Shown: positions 41,593 to 55,802 of the stretch, piece by piece | How positions within the stretch are numbered: position 1 is the first letter of the stretch | Layout of the letters: the number at the start of each line of letters is the position of its first letter | NCBI RefSeq assembly: GCF_016859285.1 | Contig: NC_053414.1 | Coordinates: 26,452,761-26,516,760, forward strand | Length of the DNA stretch: 64,000 nucleotides | Reading direction: 5' to 3' | Source: Xiphias gladius | Lineage: Eukaryota > Chordata > Actinopteri > Istiophoriformes > Xiphiidae | Program-made: the position numbers and the translations under genes | Notes under the pieces: generated by a model | Told to the model about the DNA's origin: nothing | Databases searched by the model: none | What the model saw: only the letters and a program-made list of their open reading frames with translations

Positions 41593-42050
41593 CATCCCTC
41601 TTTTTCCCTTACCACCCCATCCATTCCCAACCCCATCCCCCAGAGCCCTCTCTACACCCCATCCCCCTTTCCTACCACCCCTAACCCACTTACTCATCCT
41701 GCCTCCACCCTCCCACACACCCACGAGACTTCCCCACCCTCTCCACTTTCTCACCCGAGCTCTCTCTCCTTACTAACTGTTCCCTAGTCTTCTTCCCCTT
41801 TCCGCTCACTCTGCTTCCCACTCACCCTTTTTCCTGGACACCTTTTCTTCTAACTCCTCTGCCTACTCCAACTCGCCATTTTCCTTATCCCCATCTCTGC
41901 CGCTCCCATTCCTTCCCCCACCTTTCTCTCTCCTCTCTCTTCTGTGGCCTTATCTTATGAATATCGGTAGCACACTGGGTGAAAAATTGATCCTCCCCGC
42001 CTGTCTGTGGACGCTGCCACAGCGCATTAGCCTGTGTGTGAGTGTGTGCG

Positions 42051-42052
<2 letters not shown>

Positions 42053-42085
<33 letters not shown>
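42053..42085. repeat. (GT)n microsatellite
   Basis: About 16 GT units within a G-rich strand. Confidence 0.93.
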
Positions 42086-42086
<1 letters not shown>

Positions 42087-43299
42087 AGGCTTGCTGCTTG
42101 CGGGAGAGAGGAGAGGAGGAGTGAGGGAAGTAGGGTGGGAGGATATTTGCATATCATCAAAGTAGGGAAAGGGAGTGTAATGAGGAGAGAATGTGTCTGT
42201 GTGTGTTGGGGGCATGTGTGTATTAGGAGTGGTGTTGATGGGTTGGGATTGAGTGTATGTGAAATGAGAGAACAAGGCCAAGGCGCTAGGGTATGGGAGG
42301 TGAGATGGACTGGGATGGGTTTAGGAGTGTGTGTGCATGTGTGGGTATGTGTGTGAGTGTGAGAGAGGGCAGGGCAGACAGGCCGACATAGATCACACAC
42401 GTTTCTCCTCATATGCCATCCATCACACCATCTCACACCCACTTGCATAGAATATCAACACTGCACATTATTTACACTAGTTTATGTCATATGCAGGCCA
42501 TTTCCTTAACCTCTGAAACAACAGCTCTTAAATGTTTCCACAAAAAAGTGTTACGCTCTCTCTAGCTTCACTATTGCTGGAAAAAAATATAAGAAATTGC
42601 CATATTCCAACATATTTTACCATTGTAATAACATAACCAGCGCAGCTGGTTTGTGTAGACACATGCACAAACCTGTTCTGCAGTGAGAAATTTGTCGTAG
42701 GTCCCACAAACACACTCCTTTTAGCCTTGATGGTCTAAATTGCATCAGACTCATTTATTTCAGGTCAGTCCTAAATAAACCTATTTTTTCGATGTTCGCC
42801 GCTCTTTTCTTTACTTCTATCTGTCTTGTCTTCTAGCTTCCGTGAGATGGTAGCCGATATAACTTTTGCAAACACAGCGAATACTTATTTTTAAAGCAAA
42901 CTTTCGGCTCCAGAGGAAACAGCTGCAATGGGTAGGCTTGCTATTTGTAAATAAATAATTTAAAGCCCCTTTTAGCCTGCCTCTCTGCGATCCACAGCTT
43001 CTAATTTACCAGGGCAAACTAATCGATTGCCGACACTAAACCGATTCATATTACCATTAAACTCGTGATTTTTAAGTGAAGTGAATGAAAACCAGTTACA
43101 TTTAACACTTTAGAATATTGTTTCATGTTCTTTTGTTCTCGGCGAATAAACGGGAAATGCGTATGTTAATAACATCTACAAAAACCTTCGCTTTTCTGGT
43201 GTCTATTGGCCAGGCCTGGTGAAATCCGACTTGAGCGTTGACGGTCTGTCACATTTCACGCTGACACCAAGCGAACACTGGGCTCATACACACACACAC

Positions 43300-43385
43300 A
43301 CTCACACACTCACACTCACACGAAGGGCTCAGTATAACATCGACAGATCCGCGTCAGGAGTACAGTCGAGGCGAGCACATTGAAG
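43300..43385 (+). other. rnf38: rnf38-like exon 1 (5' untranslated), start approximate
   Basis: The consensus donor CATTGAAG|GTAAGT ends this exon at 43385. Spliced to 44419 the frame is open, but no ATG occurs in it, so it is untranslated. The transcription start is not defined; CA repeats at 43290-43320 lie just upstream. CpG density rises from here to 45.1 kb. Confidence 0.55.
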
Positions 43386-44418
43386 GTAAGTTGTTGTTGT
43401 AAAAAACTACTCGGGGCAAGGGAATTAGACCTGGTTTCAGCGGTAGACTCAGAGGCGGGGTCATTGCTTAAGATCGCATTAATTTTCGCCGTGGTTCTTT
43501 CTTTGTAATTTTAGGTTAACCACTTTTTAAAAATCTCTCTCTGTGTTTTGCTGTTTGCCCCTTACCAGCCGGGAAAACATTGCCGGGTCATCCTAACGCA
43601 GTGAAATGACCCCGAATAAGTTTTTACTCAAAGTCTTTTTGTTTTGTTACTATTAACCAAGCAATTTAAAGGGATTCGAGGCGTGGGTGGCTAGCTACGG
43701 GATTTTTCTCTGTGTTGGTCGGTGGAGGAGGAGGGGTTGGTATGGCTTGCCAAGCTAGCGAACGACATTACGCAGACTGGCTAAACAAGTTTAAATGGTT
43801 ATTAAAGTGGACAAAGTTGCATTAAACTCAGTTCAGGGATAAATATGGTTATGAGTAAGCGAGTGGGCGTGATAACATGGTGGTTGTACAGTTAGAATAA
43901 GCGTAATAACGCGTTTACCATAGTATGCTATGCGCATTAACGTTAGCATACCCCCCCAACGTTAGCCTCCTGTGAGCTAGCGAGCCATGGCCGTATTCGC
44001 CTCTCGGTTGTTGTGGACTAAACGTCGCTGGTGAGCCATGAGATTTAACGTTACTGCCCTGTGAAAGTGACTCAATAAAATCTTCACCCAAGTTACCGAC
44101 GCTGGCCCGCAGTTCTGTTTAGTTCAAAACCCGAGCCATCGACGGGTTCTTAAATATACAACGTTGTTTAGTTGTTTAACCAGTTTGGGGAATCATGCCG
44201 TTTTAGTAACGTTACTTAGACAAACTTGAGGGAAATAGCTAAGCTAAGTAGCAAAGTAACAACCCACATGCTTGTCAAAATAAATGGTCGCGGTTAACAT
44301 TAAGTGTGTGTGTAAACAGTTTAATTTGGTGACTGTTTTGATTTGCAGTCTTAGTAAAGAGTACCCCACAGCTCGTGTTTAACTGTTTACCACTCCCCAA
44401 CGTTGTGCTTTTAAACAG

Positions 44419-45087
44419 TGTCTAAAGGCTTCTTCTGTGAGAGGAAACGAGAGGAAAACGCAGGAAAAAAAGAAACAGAGGAAATCCCCCGAAAGGAAAT
44501 GCCAATCGCAGCCGCTGGACAGCCAACAACCCAGGAGCCCAGAGTTTGCCCCCGGCTGCCCTCCACCCCGGAGCCTGTCCCTAAAGGGGCTGATTTATTC
44601 GACGAGGCGGGGGCGGCGGAGTCGGCGGAGCGAACAGAGTACGGGGGCGCAGAGGGGGGCAGAGGACTTGGGGGCTATAGTTACAGCCAGAGCGGCGCTA
44701 GGGGCTTTGTACAGCCCGGATCAACCAACGGCTCTCCGCCGCAGTCCCCAGCCGCGTCCTCATCGTTTCTCTTCCACCCCCTCCACCCCCACCAAATGGC
44801 CATGGAGCCCCCAAGGACTCGATCGCGCTCTCGGTCTGGATATTACCAGCAGTACGGTGGTGGAAATGGCACTGGAATTACCGGCAGCGGAGTCATGGGA
44901 TCTAACCATCACCACCACCATCAACAACAGCAACTACATCCACAGCAGCAGCACGGTGCCGGTTGCGCACCACTTGGAGCTCACAGCAACCACTTGGAGA
45001 ACCAGCAGCGAGCCCCAGGAAGTAACGCCTCTCCCGGCATTCAAAGGCTTTCTTCGGTTCCCGGGGCGCACCGCATCCCGACGGCAG
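44419..45087 (+). CDS. rnf38: rnf38 exon 2: start codon, low-complexity N-terminus
   Basis: Acceptor TTTTAAACAG|TG; coding from ATG 44499 (residues 1-196 plus one base). Features: TRSRSRSGYYQQYGGG, an HHHHHQQQQ stretch and Gly/Ser/Pro-rich segments. Donor ACGGCAG|GTAAAT. The other plus-strand frame (44437-45156) is also open, but it lacks family similarity and does not splice to the next exon in frame. Confidence 0.85.
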
Positions 45088-48000
45088 GTAAATGTCCTTA
45101 CCTGTAATTGTCACTGTTTGTGTATGTGGTCGTGTGTCCTAGACCAAAAGAGGTAGAGGAATCACACGTTTTATGAGACTTTTCGCTTCACACAAGCACC
45201 AAGTAGAAGTGATAGAAGTCATTGTGCTTAATATCTTGGGGAGAGGCAAACCGAGAGAGGAGGGGGCTGTGCTGGGGTTGGCATGAAAAAGGTATGCATG
45301 TGTGAACACATTCGTTGTATTCTAATTAGGAGGTTGTTTTATGTGCTTGCCGTGGAGCTGGAGATTGGATGTGGTGCACAGTTAGCACATACTGTAGGTA
45401 AATGAACAACAGCAGTCTGTGGTGTGGACTAGGGTAGCCACAAGCTTATTGAACTGCTGTGCATAGTTAGTTACCCAGACTATGTTTCTTAAGGCACTAT
45501 GGCACGTTTACTTTTAGTCAACTACACAAATATTGATGTATCTAGGTAACAAGCCTCACAGTGTGTACAGGCTGATCTTTGTCTATATCAGGCATGATCT
45601 GACTCTCACAGGTAGTAGTAGTAAAAATAATTGCTAGATTACCCAGGAGTTTGGCTTTGTGGACTGAAAATGTGCAGTTGTAAACAAGAAATAAGAAAGA
45701 AAACAGGCACTTCTCATATAGTTCTGTTAAGTACAGTCTTGTATAGTTCAGTGGGTGGATGGCACAAACTGTTAAATATGCAGGTCTTTTTATATACACA
45801 CATTCAACTCATAGTATTGTAAATCCTCACTTGGTGTAATGCTTTAGACAAGAGAATCAGCTGAATGACAAAATAGGATGTGTCACGTTACATGGAAAAA
45901 GTTGATCATGGCCTTTTTATAATAAAAGAAATACAGTCTCCTTGGGGATGTATGGGCATATTCTGTTTCAGGTAGAGGGGTCTCTGCTTGCAACTACCTG
46001 GGTATGCCATGCTTTGATATTTATGCTTCACTGCAAATCAAAACTTAGTGAGAGTGTGCATGGACTGGTGCTGGGTGTACAATACATGTGAGGGCACTCT
46101 CAAAAGGCGAAATGCAGTGCAGTGAACCAAATAACATAGGAACAGCACAGCTAGAGTTTCACATTCAGCCAGGCTACGGGAAAGCTTTTCTTTCAGCACA
46201 CCTAACAGGCTTCTCAGGTTAGAAAAATGCTTGGTGGTTAATTGTCTCCCGTGGTGCTTTGGGGAATATCTTTTAAGTGGTTGTTTCGTAATGAAACAAA
46301 TTGAAATGCTAAAACCAAAACTTAAGTTAATTTTTGTACTTATCAATCTGTATGTACAAATTTTTAAATTAAGTATAGATCTGAATTATTGACAAAATGT
46401 AAGGACTAAATGAAAGGAGGAATTCTTATTGTTGCTTATTCAAAATGTGCAAGTGAATGGTTTATTCTGCCCAAAGCAGATTGACTGATTCTACATGTTG
46501 AAATAAGTTATCATGTATTTGGGAGACTAACAATTTAGTCATCCCTCTTATTGAGCAACTCATGTTTGACTGACGAGCTAACCCTGGAATGCATGCAATC
46601 AGTCACAGAGCTAGCTTAGTCACTACAGGTGTCTTGGCTAAGCAAACTTCTGTCTTTTAGGCACAGTATTCCAATACATAGTCAAAAGACGCTAATTTTA
46701 ATATGAAAGCACAGGACAATTTTCTACCAGTCCAGATTCAGCCCATACAACACCAAGAGTCTATTTCAGTTTTTATTTAAATAAAATAAAAACAGACACC
46801 TTTTAAAGGGTGTCTGCATATATGTGTACACGAGAGACGCAGCAACCGTGTTTGGAGACTGGAATTACCTGTCTGGTAGAGTGAAAGTTTAAAAAAAATA
46901 AAAAAATTGCTGAAAACACATCAAGAAACAAAGGCCCCTTCTGGACTTCCCGTCTATAGGCTGTCTAGCGCTGTGTCTGTTACACGTTTAGCTTTGTGCA
47001 GGCTTGCTGGGATACAGGGAAATCAAAGACATTATATGTTTGTGTTAGAAGGGGGGAAAATGGAAGAACTGAGAAAAATGATTAAAAAAAATGAATAAAA
47101 ATACAGATTAGTTTCCCAAGTAACAATGCATCACCACAGAAGTTGAACTAGCCATTGTCAGAGGTTAGTGGTCTGCTGTGACCTATTACCAATACTCTGT
47201 CATAGTAGCTTGGCTATGACATGTAGGATAGCACAAATCAATGGATAGAATGACTGTATTGTATTTCCATCCAAATGGATTTCGATCTGGGGGGGGGCAC
47301 TGGCTAGAGATTCTGTAGACACTCATTATCTGGACTAATTTCAATCAGACCTGAAATGCACAACGCTCAAAAGGAAATTCGGAAAGAATTCAAATTTAAG
47401 AATACAGTATTTGAATGAGTAGTTGGTAAGGGGTGAAATCTGACTTTAGCAAAAATGCAACAACATATAAAAGAGGTTATGTTTCATTTAGAAGCTGTGA
47501 GTCTGCAAAGCAGCAATAAAGCAAGGGGGTAGCTTTATTTTCAAATAAAAAAATAATGCATTTGATTTATTTTATTTTTTTGAGTAGTATTTACATCATT
47601 GACTTAGCCAAAGGAAACATTAGTGCTAATTTATATTAAATATTCGCTAACACAAGTGAAACAGTTGGCTAGCTGGACCATTCCCAACACTGCACACCTT
47701 TTATTATACCCTCTTTCCACTCCCAGAATGGGCCCTGTTTGTTGGTAGAGAGTGAGAGGGAGGGAAAGATACTTAGTCCCTTCTTTCTATGCTAGTCACC
47801 TGCGTTGGGCATGAAAGCTAATGATATCCCATACACTTCAATCCCTCCCTCTGCCTCCTCTCCTTGTAGTCTATTCTAACTTATTTGGCCCCTTTTCACC
47901 CTTTGTGCCTTGCTCTTTCATGCCTGTTTCATACGAATTGTAGCACTGACAATTTTTCTTTCAAAATTCTTTCTCATGCACTATTCACATCACTTTGCCT

Positions 48001-50494
48001 ACCATGTTTGGAAATTAATATGGGTTATGAGGTAAAAACACAACTGAGAGCTCATGTTCGCAAAGTTGAGACTTGACGTGCAAAAGAGAAGCACAGAAAG
48101 TACTTAAGCAAAAGTGCCCACTTCATAAACTGGTGCCACTTTGGTCCAAGTGGATAAAAACATCCTCTGTAGCAGTTGATATCCTATGCTGATTCTGACC
48201 CAACTCTGTCACAGCCTGTCCTGTCATAGCCACATTCATTTCTCCCTCCCCTTTGGATTAGTCAACCCTTTCTGTACCCCTCCAGCCAATTTTCTCTGGT
48301 CTCCTCCCTCACATTTGTCTAATGGAGGGATCGTTTTAATGGATTGCCCAAAGCAGCAGAGGGGCAGACGCTCTTGCCACTCTACCTTTTCTCCTCCACT
48401 CCACTCCTATCCTCTCATCCTTCTTTCTGCAACAGAAGTGGAAACATGCACTCTGTTTTTTTTTTGTTTTCTTACATTCCTTTGTCTTGTCACCCAGGCA
48501 ACCCCCCTCCGGTTTGTAGAGAAACTCTTTCACTTGGATTGACCAAGTAGCAGGGGTTCCCTGCTACTCCGTCACTCCAAGTAAACAACAAAGCAGTCAC
48601 TTTGGTCAACCAGAGAAGATCCTGGGGGGTAGAGGAGAGTGACCGCAAGTTAGTTTTAAATCCAAGAGATGGGCTCTGAACTGGTTTGACAAAAAGATGT
48701 ATTTCTAAAAGGGAATGGGAGCAAGTATGCCAGAGGTTACTAAAAATGCTGCAAGTAAGGTCAATATAGAGAGAAAGAAGAGTAAGGTCAGTGAGATTGC
48801 AAAAACTGGACTGGAAAAGAGCAGGAGTTATTTTCAAAAGAAGCCATAGGTTGGTTTAGGCGTTGATGTAAGGAGGAAGCGCAGTGCTTTAGTTTCAGGA
48901 AAGTCAGGCCTCGACAGGGGATGAGGACGGGAAGGGAGAGATGATTAGATTGAAGCACAGGAGAAATGGTAAAGGAGGATGTGAACAAGTTTCATGGAAT
49001 AGGGCAGGCTATGGAGGAGACACACAACGTCATATGTATTATTGTAAGCAAAGCACAAAGATAAGGTGGCCTCACAGATAGCAGTTGAGTGTGCAACCTG
49101 GGAGGCGTGGATACTGTGACTGGAAAGGGAAAGATGAAAACGATGAGCTGGGAGCAGATGGAGGCACGGGGAGGTGACTGGAGAGAGGATTGAAGCCGAG
49201 ACCAGAAGCAGTAAGTTAGTGAGTGGAGGCAAAGGTATGTGTGAGAAAGGCATGAATGAATGTTGAGTGATTTAAAGAGAGGGGAGGGAGGGAGACGTTG
49301 TTTGCTCCTGCTGATCGAATGTTAGCCTCCCTACTCTGTTGAATAATTGGGCATGTCCACCGGATGTACTTGATTGTGTCATGGGTGCAAATTCATGGTT
49401 CCGCCTTCCACTGGATGCAATTCAGAAGGAGTGTGTCTTCAGGCAGCTGGATATGTGTTTTTTTGTAGCTCTGTCTCTATCTGACTGGACTGGTAACTTC
49501 ATATGACCTCCATATTATTATGTCAAAACTTATGTTGTTAGTATAGAAGTATAGTAAAGAGGTACAGTACAGATGAGTCAGTTCTCACCAGCTATGGATA
49601 CCAACAATTCTACCATTTCTTATATGTTGCAATTTTATCTTCAGTTGCTTTTGTAGCAATTCTATGTCTCAACAATTTGTCAGCATCTTCTGCTTTTGCT
49701 TATTATTTCAACATAACCCCTTTCTGTGCCCTTCCCTGTTTCCACCTCTTGTTGTCCTCTTACTTCCTTGGTTGTAACTGTTATGCAAAGTGAGTTGACA
49801 CTGTACACATGCATTGACTACGTACACCATTGCAAGTCTGTGTAGATGTTGGTTGAGGTCGTAACTAAATTTGTTTTGGGTGTTTCGTAGTCTTCCAGTT
49901 GTGTTGTTTCTCAAACTTCTCATGCAGCATAATCCACTTCTCTATTGCCCACACATATGCTGAGTGTGTTCCGAGCATTCATCATTTCGCCATCATATGG
50001 CTAAATATGCTGTGTCTAATTGAAGATTCATTTGACACCTGTTTTACAAAAGCCAGACTAACTGTGTGTGCATGCTTGTGTGTCTTCACTCTGATATTTC
50101 CTTCGTCTTAATAAAGTGACACTTACCTATTTGTTAGCGTCATTGTTGTTCAATCTTTAAGCCAGCAGCAGAGGTAGTCACAGAGCCGATTCGAAGTCTG
50201 TGTAAATGAGACAGCCGGTATGGCAGGACAGACGCTGACGCTGCTGTGTTACATGTCAAGCCTCTAAATTTGGAATGCCGGCTATCTAAAATCCCACACG
50301 GAGCTACCTTATGCCAGCTTTGTTTGGTTCAGTGTAAACAAGCAAAGTTGGCATAATGAGGGGTCTTCTTAATGACAATATAGCGGGATCTCTGTTTAAA
50401 AGGGGCTTCAACTGATTTTTGTCTTTCATTGGGGGAGAGGGAGGACAGGAAGAGAAGTGAGAGTGAGGAGCATGAAAGAGTGGTTAGCTGCCTG

Positions 50495-50557
<63 letters not shown>

Positions 50558-52025
50558 CATGTACATCAACTGTCTGTGTGTGAAAATGTACACACCTTGT
50601 TTACTTGCTACCTGGGTGGGCTAGGGGTTGGAACAAGACTGTCAGAAACATATGCATACATATAGAATGACGTCACTGTAGAAACTTTTTTTGTCACTGC
50701 ACTGAGAAGAAGTTTACAGAAGTAAAAGCCGGAGAGCAAAGGTAGCTGACATATATAAACCAATGCATTTAGTAGGTACATTTAGCTGAAATATCAACCA
50801 GCAGGAATACTAAATCAAATCATAGAATATACACTACACACAGCAGGCAGTGAAAATGTATGAGACTCGCAATGCAGTCAGACAGGTATCATCTATGGGC
50901 TGCTAGTTGTGTATAAAACACAAGGGACCTGTGACGGCATGCTAAAAAAGTACTAAAAAGAAAGAAAAGTTCTTTTCTAAATTAAAAATAGATTTTGAAC
51001 AAGTATTTTTTTTTTTTTTTTTAAATGTTTTACTGTTTTGTATGTGTACAGTGTCAGCCAGCTTGTTAGAATTAGCAATTAGAATTTCAATCCTACAGAC
51101 ATGGGGTCTTTAAAGCGAGTAGATGAATATATTAAATATTCCCTTCAGACATGCTTTTGGAGTAGTTACTCTTTGAAAGAACCATGGTTCTGAGCCAAAC
51201 AAATGACTTTTTCCAGAGCCTCGTAGTTGGGAGCTTTTTGTTTTTAAAAAAAAAAAACAAAGCAAAAAAAATTTCTAAGAAAATAAACAAACAAGCCAGT
51301 GATTTGTATCAGATTAGATTAGATGATACTAATGATGTTAACATGATAACTACTATTGGCCCTTAAAAGGCTGTTATTAACTGATTGATAAAATATGTCA
51401 AGCTGCTGCTGGATAAGGTGTCGAGAGTGCAAAGGGGTTAAAGGCAAAACTCAAAACATGTTTCAGCAAAAATTATATAACTGTCTTCCGTTGGGGATGA
51501 ACAGAAAGAGGTTTTGGGTAGCTGTGGCTCACATAGGCTTATGAATTGGATGGCAAGCACATCTCAAGCAAAATCTCAGTTTCACATAATTTGCATCTGC
51601 AGTGCTGTGTGTCAAGCCAGTTGGGATTGGTTGGTCAAGGAATGATATGCAATAGCATTGCATTTATTATCTGGTTTATTTTATATACTTTCTACAGTTG
51701 AAAACAGGTTTCCTTTCTGTTTCTTTTAATATTTCCAGTGTCTTCTCATTTTGGCCAAAGCAATACTGCTGCATCTACACAGAATTACTTCACATACGAG
51801 TATATTGAATGCAAACTCCTGTGTATGTTCACAGACTGGGGGATGTATAAGCAGTTTTCAGACTTGAGAAAAAGTGCAGGATGGAGGAGAAAAACCTCAA
51901 GGACTGCACCAGTAACAGAACAGAAAGGAAGATAATTAGGAAGGAGAGAACAATAAATAGATGGAGGAGGACAATGAAGTGGGGGAGAGGCAGAATCATT
52001 CTCATTTCTATAGGTGTACACGCAG

Positions 52026-52057
<32 letters not shown>

Positions 52058-55000
52058 TTGCCATCAGGTCTGTGTGAAGCAGTGTTAGGCAGGTAATGGC
52101 TGGCCAGGCGTTACATGCCCACCTATTTTAAGCCTGTATGCCAGCTTGTTACTCGATTCTGCTTTGCACTAGGGCGTGAAGCGTGCTGTGACATATGTAC
52201 AGGAGGCGGGGTGATGTGAGAGGTGTGCGTATTTATGTGTGTGTGTTCGTTACACATATGCTTGACTGAAATTGTCAGTACTTTCCGTATATGTTATGTA
52301 AATTGATACAAGTTCTGCAGCAGTCAACAAGGTTTCTGTCCATTTTCCCATTTGTTAATGTTCAGCTGGTGATTTGTTAATAAAGATTGTCACTTATCTA
52401 TCATCTTATCTATCCAGCCAGCCTTTCTATCCACGTTCTTCTGTTTTTTTTTTTTTTGTTTTGATTCGAGAGAGGAAGAGGTAGTTTAATGGAGAGAGAC
52501 TGCAAGACAGAGGGTGATGGAGATCATGGACAGAGATGGTGCGATAGGGAAAGCAAGGAAATGTGGATGCTGTGAGATAAAGCAGCAGGAATATATGGGA
52601 GAGAGACAGGCCGACAGATAGGGAAATAGATCAGTGGCAGGGAGGGATGGTGATGAACTGATGGAGAGTGTGAGGAGGAGGAGGATGTGCGAGGAGGGTG
52701 TCTGAGCTGAGTGCGATTGGGGGGGGGGGGGGGGTTTGGTGGGTGGAGGTGGAGGAAATGGATAGAAATAGCTGATGCACTCTGAGGCTTACAGAAAATC
52801 AATAGCAGTCAAGAGGGGAAGCCACAACCCCCACCCTTCTCCCTCTCTCTCCCTCTCTCTCCCTTTCTGACTGCTCTCTCACCCTCCACTGCTCCCTCTC
52901 CCCAGTTGTCTTCCTTATGTTTTTTGCCTCCACTCTTTATCCTTTCCTGTCTCTCTTTCCCCCTCAGTGCTCCCCCCTTTTATGTACATTTCCAACCTTG
53001 TCCTCTTCTTCTGTACCTCCACTTTGCCCTCGTCTTGTCCCCTGTATTTCTCTACTTCACACCCCCTCTTCATCATCATCTCCCATCACTGTTGCAACAT
53101 TCTTGTCTTTCACTCTCTTTCCAAGACACCCTCTTTACTCCTACAGGCTGCTGCATGCTTTAGAAGAAACAGCAGGGATCATGGATTTCTGCTTTTTTTT
53201 TTTTTTTTTTTTGTTACTTTCCAGAACAAACAGCACAAGTCAATGGCAATTTTCTGCAGTCACTGGGAAGGCGTGGTTGGGTGTGAGAGTAGGGATGGTT
53301 TTATGTGGTCTCCAAACTCTATTCATTCTTCATACTGTTACTTAAGCTACTGTTGATTGCTCAATCTTTTTTCCACATCCACCCCTTTCTACATTTGAAT
53401 CACTCTCCACCTTTTTGCTTGCACATATTTATTTAATCAAACTGTGTGCTCTGACATTACCAATGCCATTCATAACATTTGTTGTCGTTTTTATCTTACC
53501 CTTGTGTCTGTAGTACTTTAAATCATAATATTCAATGATGTGTGGTTAATACAGCAGAAATTTTTTTTATAGTTATCTTCATCATGATGCAGTCTGTTGA
53601 CCTTAATTATTCTAGCAGTGATTGTAGTATGGTGGCATGTAATGATACAAAAAGCAGCTGAAGCTTTGTATTTTATTTTCCTGCCAATAGCAGTATTAAT
53701 TTTTGTTGATGTGATTGTCATAACTACCATCTGATCTCTCATTACCTATGACTTCTTTCTGTTCACATTCAAACCTCTATCTATAATGGATACTATCTCA
53801 TCCCAAAATTACGACTTGGCAGTCTGTTGTGGTCAAAGTAGTTTATTTAAAGCTTGTACGTACTTTCTATGTTTTTTTTTTTCCATCTACATCATGCTTA
53901 GGAAAGTGATACATTTTCACCTTGCAAATCCAGGTCATTTCACTAAAAGAGAGACACTGTTTTTCTCAAAGTCTACATAGTCTGGTGTATTGGTTCAAGA
54001 TACATGCACTCATAGGATAAACATATTCAATTAGTACTATAAATGAAACATGTTCATAAGGAACATGTTTGCAACAGTGATTCAAGTTTAATGCGATACA
54101 TGTCCATTTTAGATGTACTTTTTCTTTACGTAAAAGTGCAGGATTTCCTTTGTTATATTTCATTAATTTCCAGTTAATATAATATTAGCATTTCATTGAT
54201 CTCATCAGGTCAGAATTCTCTCCTCCACCCATCCTCTTCTCTTTGGTTCTTTTCACTGTTTTTCACCAACATTTGCAACACTGACATCGACTCTGCCTAC
54301 TGTGTGTTTATGTTATATGTGTTCATAAATCCCCAGTATCTTTCCAGAAGTGTGTGTGTGAATACATGCTCTGCACTGAGCTACCAGTCCCAGTGTATTC
54401 ATGCAGGCAGTCCGACTGGTTCTTGTCTCCAAGTCTCACTGCTCTGATGCACTGTGTCTGTTCTGTGAGCTGTGCTGCTGCCTCTAACTTTTCTTCTTTT
54501 TGCTCAAGAATTAGACTAAGACTACACAAACAAACAACCAATAAAAGTACACACAAATCTCAACATCGACCCTATCTCTGCAGGGGAAATGTGATTGATC
54601 TCAACCAATAAAAGTACACACAAATCTCAACATTGACCCTATCTCAGCATTGGAAATGTGCTGTGCAGAATCCCTGATCTGCACAAATGAAGTCATACAT
54701 GAGAAAATCTTCCATATTATCATAGTTCAAATTTCATAATATTCATTAAATCTTCCATATTAGCATCCTCTAAAATGTCCTATATGGAGAAGAATAGTAA
54801 TTTACCATGTCCACATACATTGAAATTAGCACCGAAATCCTACTATTCAACTTTCCTGGAGGCCCTAAGTGTAGAAACTGTGTGGACTGTGCTATGTGCA
54901 GTCTGTGTTAGTCCAACAGTGGGCATGATGTCATCTAAACATTTTAAACCTGTTCTGTAGGTTATGTGTTGTGCTCCATAGAGTAGAAGTCTGAATGAGT

Positions 55001-55759
55001 CGTCTCTGACTCAATTTACTGGACTTACAATGTGCAAGTGAGACCATATTCAGGGAGGGAGCTGGATTTTTGCCTATTGTGATCACTGAAATAGTGTCAT
55101 ACAGAAAAGTGCTATGCAGCTGGCAAGTCCCATGAATGATTCACCAGTACTCTGTCCCAAATCATCTCGATGAAAATAGCCCGTTAGCTGGTTTTCACTA
55201 CAGTAATATAAGCTTTACTTACCTCAACCTTTTCAATCCACTTATTTTGCCTGCTCTAGGGGTTGGAGTATGAGAGGAAAGGCTTTTTTAAGAATTGAGG
55301 GATTCAGATGTGAAAACCTCACTCTGTCTGCCTCTTCTTTCTCTTTCTCTCCCCCTTCTCTTCTTTGTTGTCAATTATAGCCTTTTTTCAAAGAGGGAGG
55401 CTGTGAGCAGGTTAGAATCCTACAAACAAACAACTAAGAAGTAAAAAATGCTCTTTTAAAAGGCCATTTTGAATCTATTCCCTTCTAGTTTTACCTTTCT
55501 TCATCGCTATTGTAAAGGTAGCCTTGTCTGGAGTGCCCTTGGGAGCGCTTACCCTTGGAGTGTATACCACTGCCACCATCTGTGGTGAGGACGTCCCCAG
55601 CTAAAGACTTGCCCATGACAAGGGGAAAAACAAAAGCCAGAATAAATAGAAAAGACAATAAAAAGATGAAAGGATTGTGGAAAAACAAAAGAGTAAGAGT
55701 CTTAGCCATGATGCAAGCGGCGGTATCATCAGAAAGCTTCTCTAATCCAGGATTACTTT

Positions 55760-55802
<43 letters not shown>

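Noticed and set aside
41428-42448. Long Pro/Thr/His/Ser-rich frames on both strands
   Set aside because: Pyrimidine-rich and CA-rich composition keeps several frames open at once; no conserved motif.
44437-45156. 239-aa frame overlapping rnf38 exon 2
   Set aside because: It is a shifted frame of the same GC-rich exon, lacks RNF38-type motifs and does not join in phase to the next exon.
52917-53356. 85-142 aa frames in the rnf38 intron
   Set aside because: Driven by a pyrimidine-rich stretch (Ser/Leu/Pro/Phe), with no splice-bounded exon structure.
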